Of a stretch of DNA of 64,000 nucleotides, positions 46,851-58,900 are shown piece after piece. Each line of letters opens with the position of its first letter. Position 1 is the first letter of the stretch. This stretch comes from Hedera helix. Its lineage: Eukaryota > Streptophyta > Magnoliopsida > Apiales > Araliaceae. The notes under the pieces are model-generated. The model ran no database searches, was not told the origin of the DNA, and saw only the letters and a list, made by a program, of their open reading frames with translations. Made by a program: the position numbers and the translations under genes. The stretch covers positions 25,269,221-25,333,220 of the forward strand of contig OX359282.1 of the NCBI GenBank assembly GCA_947179155.2, given 5' to 3'.

Positions 46851-47613
46851 TTTAATTAGAATTTTAAAATTTGAAATTATCCAACTAAATTAAAGGGATC
46901 ATGGCCACATCATCACTCCAATTAATTTAAACTAAAACTAACTGTATTTATTATGTAAATAAAAGATTAAAAATGCACTCTTTTTGTAAATATGTTTTTA
47001 ATGCACTTTTATTGTAATTTTTTCATAAAAAATACTAGAATATGTAATTAGTCCTTTTAATTAACCATCTTGGACTTGGTTGTCAAACAATTTAATTAGC
47101 CATTAAACTACCCAAAATTGGGCTAATGTGTATTATATTTTGGGCTTATCTGACAAAACGCTAATGTTAATTTGATAACTTGGGTCAATAGAATAATTAT
47201 TGAATTTTTATTCCATAAACTAATTAATTAAGTTAGTTTCTTAATCCATTAAATCTTTAGTCTAGCCCATAAAATTAATTAAATAAATTAAAGTACATGA
47301 CTTTCCTTTTCATTCTCTAATAATTGGGTAAATAAATATATATTTGTACATTTATTTTCCCCCATATCTTAGCACAAAATAAATCCAAACATTTAAAATC
47401 TTATTAGCGTCGTTCGTACCAAAAGTCTCCTCACTTTACCATTTTATGACATACACTATAAATTCTTTATGACACATAGATTAAATAATAAGAAAATTTA
47501 ATTATATCTACACATTTCTTATCTCCAAATTAGGTTAAATCTCTAACATTATTTAATTATATAATATTTCCTTTAAAAGATAATATTGCCAAAATTCGGA
47601 ATATCACAACAGG

Positions 47614-47844
47614 TATTCAGGGAGTGTAAGGACAAATGTGAAGAAAGCTTCCTTTATGTAAATAGTTTAGATATTCTGTGTAAGATTTGATAATTTGGTT
47701 TCTAAGTACTGTTGTAATACATAGACCGTGTTTGAGCCTATTGACAAATATCTATTTAGATTATTATGTTGTATATCAAAGTTTTGTTTATCAGTTTGTT
47801 AGTTTTGTTGTGCTCTGTGCATAACCTCATTTTCTACTTCGGAA
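47614..47844. other. Host sequence right of solo LTR G
   Basis: Continues the sequence interrupted at 42526 (GACAGG|TATTCAGGGAGTG). Probably the end of a copia-type LTR; no coding potential. Confidence 0.35.
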
Positions 47845-48119
47845 AGAAGTGTTACAACTTGTATAATGGGCCTAGTTTATGGGACACGGTAACTTTTCAC
47901 AATGTTATTCACCTGGTTGTCAAAGAGATATATTATGCATGTTTTTCCAATGGATTATCTAAATATTTGTCTCTTGAATACAAACAAATGTGTGCCTTTC
48001 ATATCTGCGTTGGAGCTACAATATATATTGAACGATACCATTTATAGATCGAATTCGGGATCGCTAGAATTTTGTGTGCAGTATGATTATGGTCGTGATA
48101 TAATGGAACCACCCGTAAG
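47845..48119 (+). pseudogene. Second dead malectin-like exon 2 copy (3' half)
   Basis: Homologous to the last part of gene 3 exon 2: LWDTVTFHNVIHLVVKEI, then a frameshift (one extra T near 47925), then FISALELQYILNDTIYR, CVQYDYGRD and EPPV. It ends at CGTAAG|GTCGG with the donor preserved. The upstream half is missing. Downstream sequence to about 48430 matches the gene 3 intron 2, so this was copied as genomic DNA, not as a processed transcript. Confidence 0.8.
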
Positions 48120-48442
48120 GTCGGATAAGATATAATCATGTAATGTTTTTAATTTAACATTGAACTAAATATTTATTGATAAATATGAATAAAAAATATA
48201 TACTTAGTTTACAAATTTATACGAATAGAATTGTTTTTAATATACGAATAGAATATTTTATTTTATTCTGCATGTCCTCATTGGGTCACAACTTAATAAA
48301 TATATATTTTGTTGGTTCACTACTATTATATTATCTCAATAATATTTAATTTTTCTTAAAATTTGTTATTTTAAGAATGTGTTGTTAATTTCAACATGAA
48401 AAGAATACTAGTAATTAAAATGACAAGTACTACTGCTAATAA
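48120..48442. other. RLK intron homologous to gene 3 intron 2
   Basis: Shares TTTATTGATAAATATGAATA, TTTTGTTGGTTCACT and GACAAGTACTACTGC with 56580-56920. Homology appears again near 50612 (AAAGCCTAACAATCGGCAT) and 51030 (GTTTACATTCTCTCAA), so 48.1-51.1 kb is an expanded copy of that intron. Confidence 0.65.
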
Positions 48443-48451
48443 TTGAAATTT

Positions 48452-48745
48452 GGGTTAAATGCATAATTAGCTCCGAAGTATACATTCTCACAAATCGTAC
48501 TCCCAAGTTTAAAATCTCTCATCCCGGACCGCTACCTAAAATACTGTTAAGTAAATATTTCGGATATTTTTAGTCTTTCGGCCAATGAAATTATGACACG
48601 TGTCATAATTTCATTGGTCAGAAGGATGGAAATGGTCTGAAATATTTACTTAACGGTACTTTGAATAACGGGATGAAAATTTTTAAACTTAGAAGTACGA
48701 TATGTAAAAGAGGTCATACTTCGAGATCATATGTGCATTTAACCC
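48452..48745. mobile_element. Mutator-like MITE, 294 bp
   Basis: GGGTTAAATGCATAATTAGC at the left and ATATGTGCATTTAACCC at the right are inverted repeats. The flanks TTGAAATTT (48443-48451) and TTGAAAATT (48746-48754) agree at 8 of 9 bases. A perfect palindrome around GACACGTGTC (about 48594-48603), with arms CCAATGAAATTAT, marks the centre. Confidence 0.75.
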
Positions 48746-49113
48746 TTGAAAATTTATATTTATTTTGCAAGTGTAAGTCAAGTAAGGTGGTAATTGGAGT
48801 ACCAATAACAAGAGAATAGTAGTGTAACACATTTGTAGATGTCAATATTATGAAATCAGAATTTGATTCGTTTGCAATGTATCAAAAAACATTTAATTCA
48901 CTTACTACACAACTCATGTATTTTTATACTCATGTACGTCTAAGAAATCAATTTGAAGGGCGGGCTGGCTGGCTGACATTTACCGCACGAGTCGTCTACT
49001 CTTGTTCATTGTCAGCACAAACAAAATTATTTTGTTTTTGAATATTTAAGCTATATTTAACATTTTCTTCTTTTATTTTAAAAATTATTCTCGATTATAC
49101 CTATGCTATTAAA

Positions 49114-49178
<65 letters not shown>
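49114..49178. repeat. (AAT)n microsatellite
   Basis: About 21 uninterrupted AAT units. Confidence 0.95.
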
Positions 49179-49181
<3 letters not shown>

Positions 49182-49949
49182 CTTCATGTTATACTTTTTA
49201 ATAATTAAAATAAATATAATATTTAATTTTATTTTTAAATAATATGTATATAAATTTCTCCATTCATTTTCTGTAGAGCATTCAATTTTTGTGGATCATT
49301 GATCATTTGTATCGCATTCATCTGCTATATCACTTTCATTATGGGACTGATAAAGATTGGAATGCTAAAGAAATTTCATTTTGATCAGATGCAGAGTATT
49401 TGAATATGAATTCAGATATGTTGCATCTTTTTTTGTCTCATCGATTCTCCTGTCACATATACAAGTATTTACCTATTTAAAAAAATAATTGTAAATTAAT
49501 AACCACAATATTAAATTTAAGTCTTTGATATAAAAATATAATTTTAGAATAATTCAACGAACACCAATAATTGTGCAATAATAATACAATAAAGACAATA
49601 CGTCGGTCTTACTATACACTTGAAATTAGTAATGAATTCAACTTTTCTCTCTATTTGTAAGCAATTATTAGTGCACAGATATTAATACTATTTTTATTGT
49701 TGGAATCATCTTCATGTTCATGTATATACATACCTACTACGCTCATTGACAGCTATTCTTAAATATTTATCTCAAGTCATTCTACTAATTGTATCAAAAC
49801 AAGTTCACGTGTTTCACACATTTAAATTATAGAGGCTTGTGAGTGGTCCATTGTCTTTTAGTTCAATCTCCGTTCCCTGGCCAGGCATATAATTAACTTA
49901 CGAGTGATCTGAAATATTTTATAATTTAGTACTCCATTATGAGTGGTCC

Positions 49950-50130
49950 GGGGCTTTACTCATGACTACATGATATAATATTTTATCCGTTAAACTTTAT
50001 ATAAAGTTATTGTCGGGGGGCTTTACTCATGACTACATGATATAATATTTTATCCGTTAAACTTTATATAAAGTTACTGTCGGGGCTTTACTCATGACTA
50101 CATGAATGTCTTTATCCGTTATACTTTATA
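49950..50130. repeat. Tandem triplication, unit about 66 bp
   Basis: GGGGCTTTACTCATGACTAC begins at 49950, 50017 and 50082. The first two copies are nearly identical through ACTTTATATAAAGTTA(T/C)TGTC; the third diverges after CATGA. Confidence 0.85.
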
Positions 50131-51127
50131 GAGAAATGTATTGCCTTCGTTACGTTCATCGTATATTGTTATAAAATGTTTTGCATGTAACGGTAATTAT
50201 TATCTCAGATTAAAAATTAAAAACATAATTTTACTTATAATTAATTTTAAAAAAGTCAAAGATTTTTATGCTTAGACATGAAATTCTTAATGTGAATTTA
50301 ATTATATTATAGATGTGGAGTAATTTATAACAAATATTTATTATGACATCATTTGAACAATATATTTTTAGCCTTACTAAAAAAATTGGGCATTCCAAAA
50401 AATAGTGTCATCCATTTTTAATAGTAGTAGATGAATTAAAAATTTTAAATCAGAACCATCCGACCTAACATGGACGGTCAAAAAATTATTTTCTAAATAC
50501 TGCCGTAGTAATTACTTTTTATGTATCCCTCATGGTCAAAGTTCTACAAGACCAACTAAACGATTGCGCCTATATGTCGACGACAGCCCAACCTTCAAAA
50601 TTAGGACTAGGCGGACATGCAAAAGCCTAACAATCGGCATTGTAATTTGCCAAAAAAAAAAGAAAAAATAAAAGATGAAAGAAGAAGAGAAGATCAAGAA
50701 TTTCTTATATGAGGGTTGAGCTGCTACAATCAAAAAATAGCTAGGAAGAGGAGGAGGAGGAGCCACCACTCTTTTTTTTTTTTTTATAGAATAACTAGCT
50801 ATTAGCAATACTCTTATATAATATGAATTTACAAAGTTAAATCCAAACAACTTAGGTTGTTGACATTGTCGCCGTAAAAATGATATTATCAAAGTAAATA
50901 TTAATATATCGACACTTTAATAATTATTTTAATATCACTTAATATTTTAAACGCTACTTATTATTTTAACAACTAAAATTTCCTCTACAAATATCACAGG
51001 TCATAATTTAGTACCTCTATATTTTTATTTCTAGTTTACATTCTCTCAATAGTGTTACAAGAGACTACTATTTAAAAACTGAATAATGCATTTATCTCGT
51101 CAAGTTGTCAAATAATTTCAATATCGA

Positions 51128-51987
<860 letters not shown>

Positions 51988-52270
51988 GTTATTATACTGT
52001 TCAACTCTTTAGAGGGTTAAAATGATAAAATACTGTTATTGAAATATTTTGAAAAAATTGATTGTCAAACAACATTTATTTATTCAGATACAATTATATT
52101 CAGATGCTCTACATTATTCAGATGTCTAAATTATTCAGATCTTAATAGAGAATTTTATCAAACACAACCTTAGTCCGTTAGAAGATGCATGAAATTTAAA
52201 GGATTGACTGATGGACCAACTTTTCCTACATAAATACTTGTATACACTTTTCAAAAGGAAATTTTTAGAC

Positions 52271-52415
52271 TTATCCACTTTTTTTACTTATTTTTTTTAC
52301 CCGCATACAAGACAAATGAGTATGACTCACTCATTTGGGTTAAAGATAAAATGAGGTGAGACCACACTCATTTGTCTTATATACGGGTAATAAAATGGGT
52401 AAAAAAAGTGGGTAA
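52271..52415. mobile_element. Hairpin MITE, 145 bp
   Basis: Terminal inverted repeats TTATCCACTTTTTTTAC / GTAAAAAAAGTGGGTAA, with the inner arms TACCCGCATACAAGACAAAT / ATTTGTCTTATATACGGGTA. Almost the whole element folds on itself. Confidence 0.7.
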
Positions 52416-53276
52416 ATATAGAATGACTCTTTTTAAAATAGAGTATAATGGGCCCAATTGTTAGAAAAAAAATCAATAGTATTTTGGTGACAAAATGTTA
52501 GATGCAAAAAATGATATAAAATGATATGTATGTTAATGATTGATTATAACTATTGCACCTATTCATGTATGATGATATATAAACTAATTATAATCTGACA
52601 CATAATTTTGACCAATTTTTTTATAACTTTATTTTGTCTCTATAACTTTACTTTAAAAAAAAAAAAAAATTAGGCAATGGTCAAGGTTATAATTATTTAT
52701 AGTCGGAAAAAATTATTTTTTCTTGGTTGGTTTGGCTGATTTTTCAAAAGTTCATTCAATTCAATTGTTATATTTCCATATTATAATCTATCTATACTTA
52801 TAACAACTAATAATATACTTCTCTGTTAATCAAGCGGGAGGAAAGTGAGCAATTTCTTTATATTTTTTCTGTTAACAATTTATGACATATTTAAAAAATA
52901 ATTAGGTATAATATATAAATTGATCCCATTGAAATTTTATAAGTTTTATAGTATATTGTGTCAAATTGAAATTTTACAAATTTCTTAATCAAGTATTTAT
53001 GAACAAATTTATAATTAAAAAAAATTATTAGGGGTCAATAAGGAGTATAATGTTATTATTGATTAAATTTTCTTCTAATCAAATACTCCTTTATTCTCAA
53101 AAGTATATACATATTTCTAAGACGAAAATCTTTAAAATAAAATTTTACTATAATTTTCAATATATTCCTAATATTATTTAGAAATTTAGTAATAGTTGCA
53201 TGGTAATACTTGATCTACCTAGTATATATATAAATGATATCATGTTAAGAATTTAATGTGTTTTAAAGTTTAAAGT
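52416..53276. other. AT-rich spacer
   Basis: Nothing recognised apart from homopolymer runs. Confidence 0.4.
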
Positions 53277-53277
53277 T

Positions 53278-53413
53278 GATTGATTAGTTGTGATGTCATA
53301 ATTAGAAAGAGTAAGAATAGATGAAGACTAATTTTAGAGGACTGATATTTCTACATGAAAAAAAATGATATTTATATATCTTTCTAATTATGGCATCACA
53401 ACTAACCAATCAT
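53278..53413. mobile_element. Hairpin MITE, 136 bp
   Basis: GTTGTGATGTCATAATTAGA is mirrored by TCTAATTATGGCATCACAAC with further pairing outside (GATTGATTA / TAACCAATC). Non-coding. Confidence 0.65.
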
Positions 53414-53769
53414 TTTTAAAAAAGAATTCAAAAAATGGAGGAGCTGGGGAGCTATAAAGATTATAATTTAAAATATATTTAGCCTAAGTTGTGATACAAA
53501 ATTATTAAAAAAAGGGGTTAATAAAATGTGCAACTTTATAATAAGAAATATATATTTCAAAATAGTGTATAACGATTAGGAGAAAATTAGACAACAATTA
53601 AAGTTATAATTATTGAAAAGACTAAGGGGTTATTTGATAATTAAGCACTTAATGAGTCTAAATGACCTAAGGTTTGATATTGTAAGTTATTAAGACTGTT
53701 TGTTTTCATAAATATTAGTCCAAATGATTATCAAGTAAAAACATTTTACGAAAAAAATGTTCAAAAAAC

Positions 53770-53829
53770 TTGACTTGGACGTGAATCTTCAATTTTTTTT
53801 TGTTTTTTTTTTGTTTTTCTAATTTGACT
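53770..53829 (+). promoter_or_regulatory. Two W-box motifs upstream of gene 3
   Basis: TTGACTTGG occurs at 53770 and 53824. TTGAC(T/C) is the WRKY-factor core site, common in promoters of defence-induced LRR-I receptor kinases. The match is short and could be chance. Confidence 0.35.
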
Positions 53830-53903
53830 TGGGGTCTTCGTCTCCCTACTAAGTCGTCCATTTAGAAAATGGGACATATATGTACGGTATACCTAACTCG
53901 GGT

Positions 53904-53911
53904 TATATAAA
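53904..53911 (+). promoter_or_regulatory. TATA box of gene 3
   Basis: TATATAAA followed by CCCCACC lies 81-88 bases before the ATG at 53992, which would place transcription start near 53935-53945 and leave a leader of about 50 nt. Confidence 0.6.
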
Positions 53912-53991
53912 CCCCACCAAGCCAGTATCAGTTTTCATCTTCTTTCTCGACTTGAGACAGTTATACTACACCTCCTGAATCCGACGACCAA

Positions 53992-55918
53992 ATGGTTCCG
54001 GCTTTGCTGCTCATCTTTCTTCATATGTTACAGACCGGTGTTTCTGGAAATTACCACATTAATGCACCACCAACCTTTGTGTCACATGATCGAAGGAATT
54101 TAGGATCAATTCCTATTCCTGGTATGTAGTGAATATTTTAATTTTTTGATTTTGTTAATTTTAGCTAGTACAATTACTTTATAGTAATTGATGTTCATTT
54201 TTTGTTGTTCATCTCTTTCCCCAAAAAAAGACGCAAGTCCTACGTTTGATGTAATTTTTATTAAAAATGGTTGGTAGGCTACATTTGTGATCGTACTTTC
54301 TTTGTAATTTGCATTAAAATGGTTAGTAATATTGTTTGGTATAATTAGTTCACAAGGCATCCATTGTGTATGCAGGGCTGCAAGTCAGTTTGCCATCTTT
54401 TTTCTTTTAAAAAATACTCCATTCGTCCTCAAAAGGATGAGCAAAGTAAACAAGTCAACAATAAAAAAAAAATTAGCAAACAAAATAAAAAAATCAACAA
54501 TAAAAAATGTTATTTGGACTAATTTATCATTGGTTATACATCATATTACATCACAAATGATAAGTGATTTACATTAATTCTCTCTCTCTCTCTCTCACCA
54601 AACTCAAAACTCAATGATAGATTGGGAAAAAAATTATACACTTTCCTAATTATTTAACTACCTTAATTTGTGTGAAAATTGGTCTTGACACATTCTTTCG
54701 GAGACGGAGGGAGTAATACTTCCTCAATTATATTAAAAGAGTCTTACTTGAATCTTTTTACAAATTGTAAGAATATATCAAATCCTATTCCTGGTAATGT
54801 AGTGAATATTTTTATTTTTTATTTTTTGATTTTTCTTAATTTTAGCTAGTACAATTATTTTATAGCAATTGATGTTCATTTTTTGTAGTTCATCTCTTTC
54901 CCCAAAAAAAAAACCCAAGTCCTACGTTTGATGTAATTTTCATTAAAAATGGTTGGTAGTGCTACATTTGTCATCGTACTTTCTTTGTAATTTGCATAAA
55001 AATGGTTAGTAATACTGTTTGTCATAATTATTTACAAGGCATCCATTGTGTATGTAGGGCTGCAAGTCATTTTACCATTTTTTTTTTTCTTAAAAAAGAT
55101 ACTACATTCATCCCCAAAAAGATGAGTTAAGTGATAAAATATTTTATCTTCAAAAACCTGAGTAAAGTAAACAAATCAACTATAAAAAATGTTATATGGA
55201 CTAACTCATCATTGGTTATACATCATATCACATCACAAATGAATAGTGATTACATTAACTCTCTCTCTCTCTCTCTAAACTCAAAACTCAATGATAGATT
55301 GGGGGAAAAATTATACTCTTTTCTAATTATTTAACTACTTTAATTTGTGTGAAAATTACTCTTGACACATCCTTTTGGGGATGGAGTGAGTAATACTTAC
55401 TCAATTATATTAAAAGAGTCTTACTAGGTTATTTTTTTTTACAAATTGTAAGTATATTTTTATGATAACAAGGGAGGTGAGGGACACCACAAATAATGAT
55501 GCGAGCTATCACACAAAAACGATGTCGTTTTGTGTATCTCTCATGTGGTGTACAAAAGGATGTTCTATAAATTCTAAAATAGTAATTATTATAAGGGACA
55601 ACTCATGCAAAAACGTAAGTTGTCCCTCACTTCCTGTACCCTCTAATTTTATTTTATATTTAACTTGAAATTTGTTGATCATTTAGCTAGTTAGTTACAT
55701 TAGTATTTAGTGACAGAATTATAAAATTATGATGATAAATTTGAGAATATTATGTCATAATTTTGTATTGCCTTAAAAAAAAATGAGACTTTTTTTTATT
55801 TTTTATTTTTATAGCAAAGACCCTTTTTGTAGAATGGGAGAGAGTATATAAATTTTTTTGGCATAATTATTCTAGGGAAATGATAAAAGATATTAAATAG
55901 AACTTACTTGTATTTCAT

Positions 55919-55957
<39 letters not shown>

Positions 55958-58900
55958 TCAACTTGTCTAATTAATTCTCTATTGATCATATTTTTAAGGG
56001 TTCATAAGCATCGATTGTGGTCGTAAGCTACCAGAAGATACTCTGTACTACACCGATGAACAGACCGATATAGTTTATACTTCAGATGTAAAGCTCATAG
56101 ATACAGGAGAAAGTAGAAAAGTATTGATGAAATCGGAATTAAACCCTAATTGGAAATTCCTTGAATATGTTCGAAGCTTTCATTCTGGTACAAAAAATTG
56201 TTACACCCTTAAGCCCGAACAAGGCCGAAATAAAACCTATTTGGTTAGAGCGACCTTCATGTATGGGAATTATGATGCTAAAAATTCTCCACCGATATTC
56301 GACTTGTATCTCGGGCCTAATTTATGGGACACAATAACTTTCGACAATATTACTCACCTGGTTATCAAAGAGATTATGCATGTTTTTCCAATGAATTTTC
56401 TAGATATTTGTCTCTTGAATACAAACAAGGGTGTGCCTTTCATATCCGCGTTGGAGCTACGATATATATCAAATGATAACATTTATAGATTGGATTCGGG
56501 ATCGCTAGAAACTTGCGTGCGGTATGATTATGGTCGTTACATAACGGAACCACCCGTAAGGTCAGATAATATATAATGACACTATTTTAATTTAACGTCA
56601 CGATTTTACTTTCCTGCCCATTATTATTGTCCTAAACACTTGTTATATTTATTGATAAATATGAATAAAAAATATATGCGTAAGTTTACAAATTTTATAA
56701 ATAGAACTGTTTCTAATATACGAAGCGAATAATTTATTTTATTTTGCATATTCTCATTCAGTCACAACTTAAAAAAATATATATTTTGTTGGTTCACTGC
56801 TATTATATTTCAATAATATTTGATTTTTCTTAAAATTTGTTATTTTAAGAATGTGTTTTTAATTTCAACATGAAAAGAATAGTGGTAACTAAAACGACAA
56901 GTACTACTGCAGTGTCCGAGACAAAAGCCTAACAATCGGCATCCCAATAGCTAGGAAATGTGTGGCCAATAAACCCAATACCCACTCGTTTCTTATATAA
57001 TACTAAAATTATATGCCATATTATAATTACTTGCTTCAAAGTTTTTTTTTTAATTATACTAATAGTCCTAAGTTAGTGGTATGTTTCAAACTTCCCACAC
57101 ACTTTCACTTATAAAATTAAGGTAAAATAAAATTAACAAAGTTTAGAGTATCCGGCCGCCTAGGAAGCTGCTTAGGCACCGCCTACAAGGCCTAGGCACT
57201 CAAAACTCCCTCCACCGCTTAGGTTCACATAGCATTTTTAGAATATTCCTATTTCTAGTTTACATTCTCTCAACAGTATTATAAAATTAAATTATACATC
57301 TATCTCTTCAAATTGTCAAATAGTTTTAATATTGCCCCTCAATTAGCGAATAGAACACTTTTTCAATTGAGAGGCTAAATTAAAACTTGCCGGCAACTTG
57401 ACGAGACAAATATTTCAGCCTTATTTAAAAATAATTCACAAACGTGCGCCAAATTTTATCAATTGAGTTCGAGTGTAGACTTAATTTACTAACATTTATA
57501 GAGCACATCTCCAATTTCAGGTACTCCGAGGATGCGTATGATCGTATTTGGTATCCGATGATTTGGGATAGTGATCTTATTTCTATCAACTCTTTGTTAA
57601 CTGAAGATAGTTTAAGTGATGATGCTTACAAACCTCCAGCAATGGTTATGAGAACTGCGATAACGCCGTCATCTCTAAATGACTCCATAAGCATCAACTG
57701 GATTCCGCCTGATGGGCAAGCTGGGTACTATATATACATGCATTTTGCTGAGCTTAAGGAACTTAATAAAAATAGAGAATTTATCATTGAACTGAACAAC
57801 GAGCGCTGGATAAATGAAACAATATCTCCGACGTATCTCCGGTCAGTGACTAAATTTAACAGGACTTCATTGAAAGGAATACAGCTTGAATTTCGGATAT
57901 ACGCCACTAATGATTCCAACCTTCCCCCTCTTCTTAATGCTGTGGAATTCTACAAAGTAAGGGAATTCACCCAGTTACCTACTCAGCGAGATGATGGTAT
58001 GTAACATGGCTTTATTTTCTTTTGTAATGTATTATAGGCTTAAATATAAACTATTATTTTAAACTATTGACTTTTTCTACGTGATTGACCTTCTAATTTT
58101 TTTAATCAAATAATTAATTTATCAAATTTTTTAAATTCTGTACAATTGGACTAATTATGTCATAAATTGATGATGTGACTCGCTGATTATTTGTGATTAT
58201 GCTTATGTGTAATTTAAAAATATTATTTTAAATGATAATGTAAAAAAAAATTAAAGACAATTAAGATAATGATACTGATGATAGAATTATCTCTATAATA
58301 ACTAATTTAAAGACAATTAAGATAATGATAATATATATAAAAAAATAAAATATAATAAATTATCACCCCCAAATAAATCGTCCTTCCATCTTCAATCAGA
58401 TGAAATCATTAAACTAAAATAAAGATGAATCAAAACAAACCACCACCAACCACCGATCGCAGCACCATTACCACCATTATCACCATCAACACTATCCTCA
58501 CACATCCAAAGCTACTTAAAATTACAGCACTCCCTAACACATCTAAAAGAAGAAAAAAAAAGCCCTAACCAAGCTTGTCGTTGAAAACCCCAACTCCGAT
58601 GACGCACTCCCTGGTCGATTCATGAAGGAGGACCAATGTGGAGGCGCATGCCTTCTACGGCTTCCAAATCGCCATCGAGTCCATGCGGTTGTTGATCTCC
58701 GGTGAGAGGATGAAGAACAAGACGGCGGCAGTCTGACCCCCTAGCTTCTTCATTGTTTTTCTTTGGTTGTTACAGAACATTTCCTCTTTTATAAGAAAGG
58801 GTCTTATTTTTTGACGATTCTTTTTTGATGATGTGAATTACACAAGATACAATTTTATATTTAGAAAACTCGAGGTCTTTTTCCAGTATTAAAATTTATG

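Larger units (their letters stand above)
45836..47054. mobile_element. Mutator-like element H with perfect 9-bp TSD
   Basis: It begins GGGTCCTTTACAGAAG and ends TAATTAGTCC, flanked by TTTTAATTA at 45827-45835 and 47055-47063. Long imperfect terminal inverted repeats meet in the shared TTACAAAAAGAGTGCA on both arms. The 1.2-kb interior has no transposase; it holds a minisatellite and a purine/pyrimidine inverted repeat. Confidence 0.75.
42527..47608 (-). mobile_element. Giant solo LTR G, 5.1 kb with nested element, TSD ACAGG
   Basis: The + strand begins TGTCACGCCCCCAAATCTGG and ends GAATATCACA. Direct repeats ACAGG lie at 42522-42526 and 47609-47613. Read on the minus strand it starts TGTGATATTCC and ends GGGGGCGTGACA, as do the other LTRs of this group. 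Without the nested Mutator-like element it is about 3.85 kb, close to solo LTR A. No internal retroelement domains; the minus ORF 43973-44314 is unsupported. Confidence 0.75.
48755..50600. other. Unassigned AT-rich spacer
   Basis: No gene recognised. It contains an (AAT)n microsatellite at 49114-49178 and the triplicated repeat at 49950-50130. The ORF at 48850-49041 has no similarity that I recognise. Confidence 0.4.
54108..55455 (+). repeat. Tandem duplication (672 bp) of exon 1 end and intron 1
   Basis: The junction TTCCTATTCCTG|GTATGTAGTG at 54121 recurs as TCCTATTCCTG|GTAATGTAGTG at 54793. The following 650 bases match (AGCTAGTACAATTA, TTGATGTTCATTTTTTGT, ATCCATTGTGTATG, AATTATATTAAAAGAGTCTT). 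Each unit carries one copy of a Stowaway-like MITE. Confidence 0.8.

Noticed and set aside
50536..50892. 118-aa minus-strand ORF
   Set aside because: Crosses homopolymer and GGAGGAGGAG runs in expanded intron sequence; composition explains the length.
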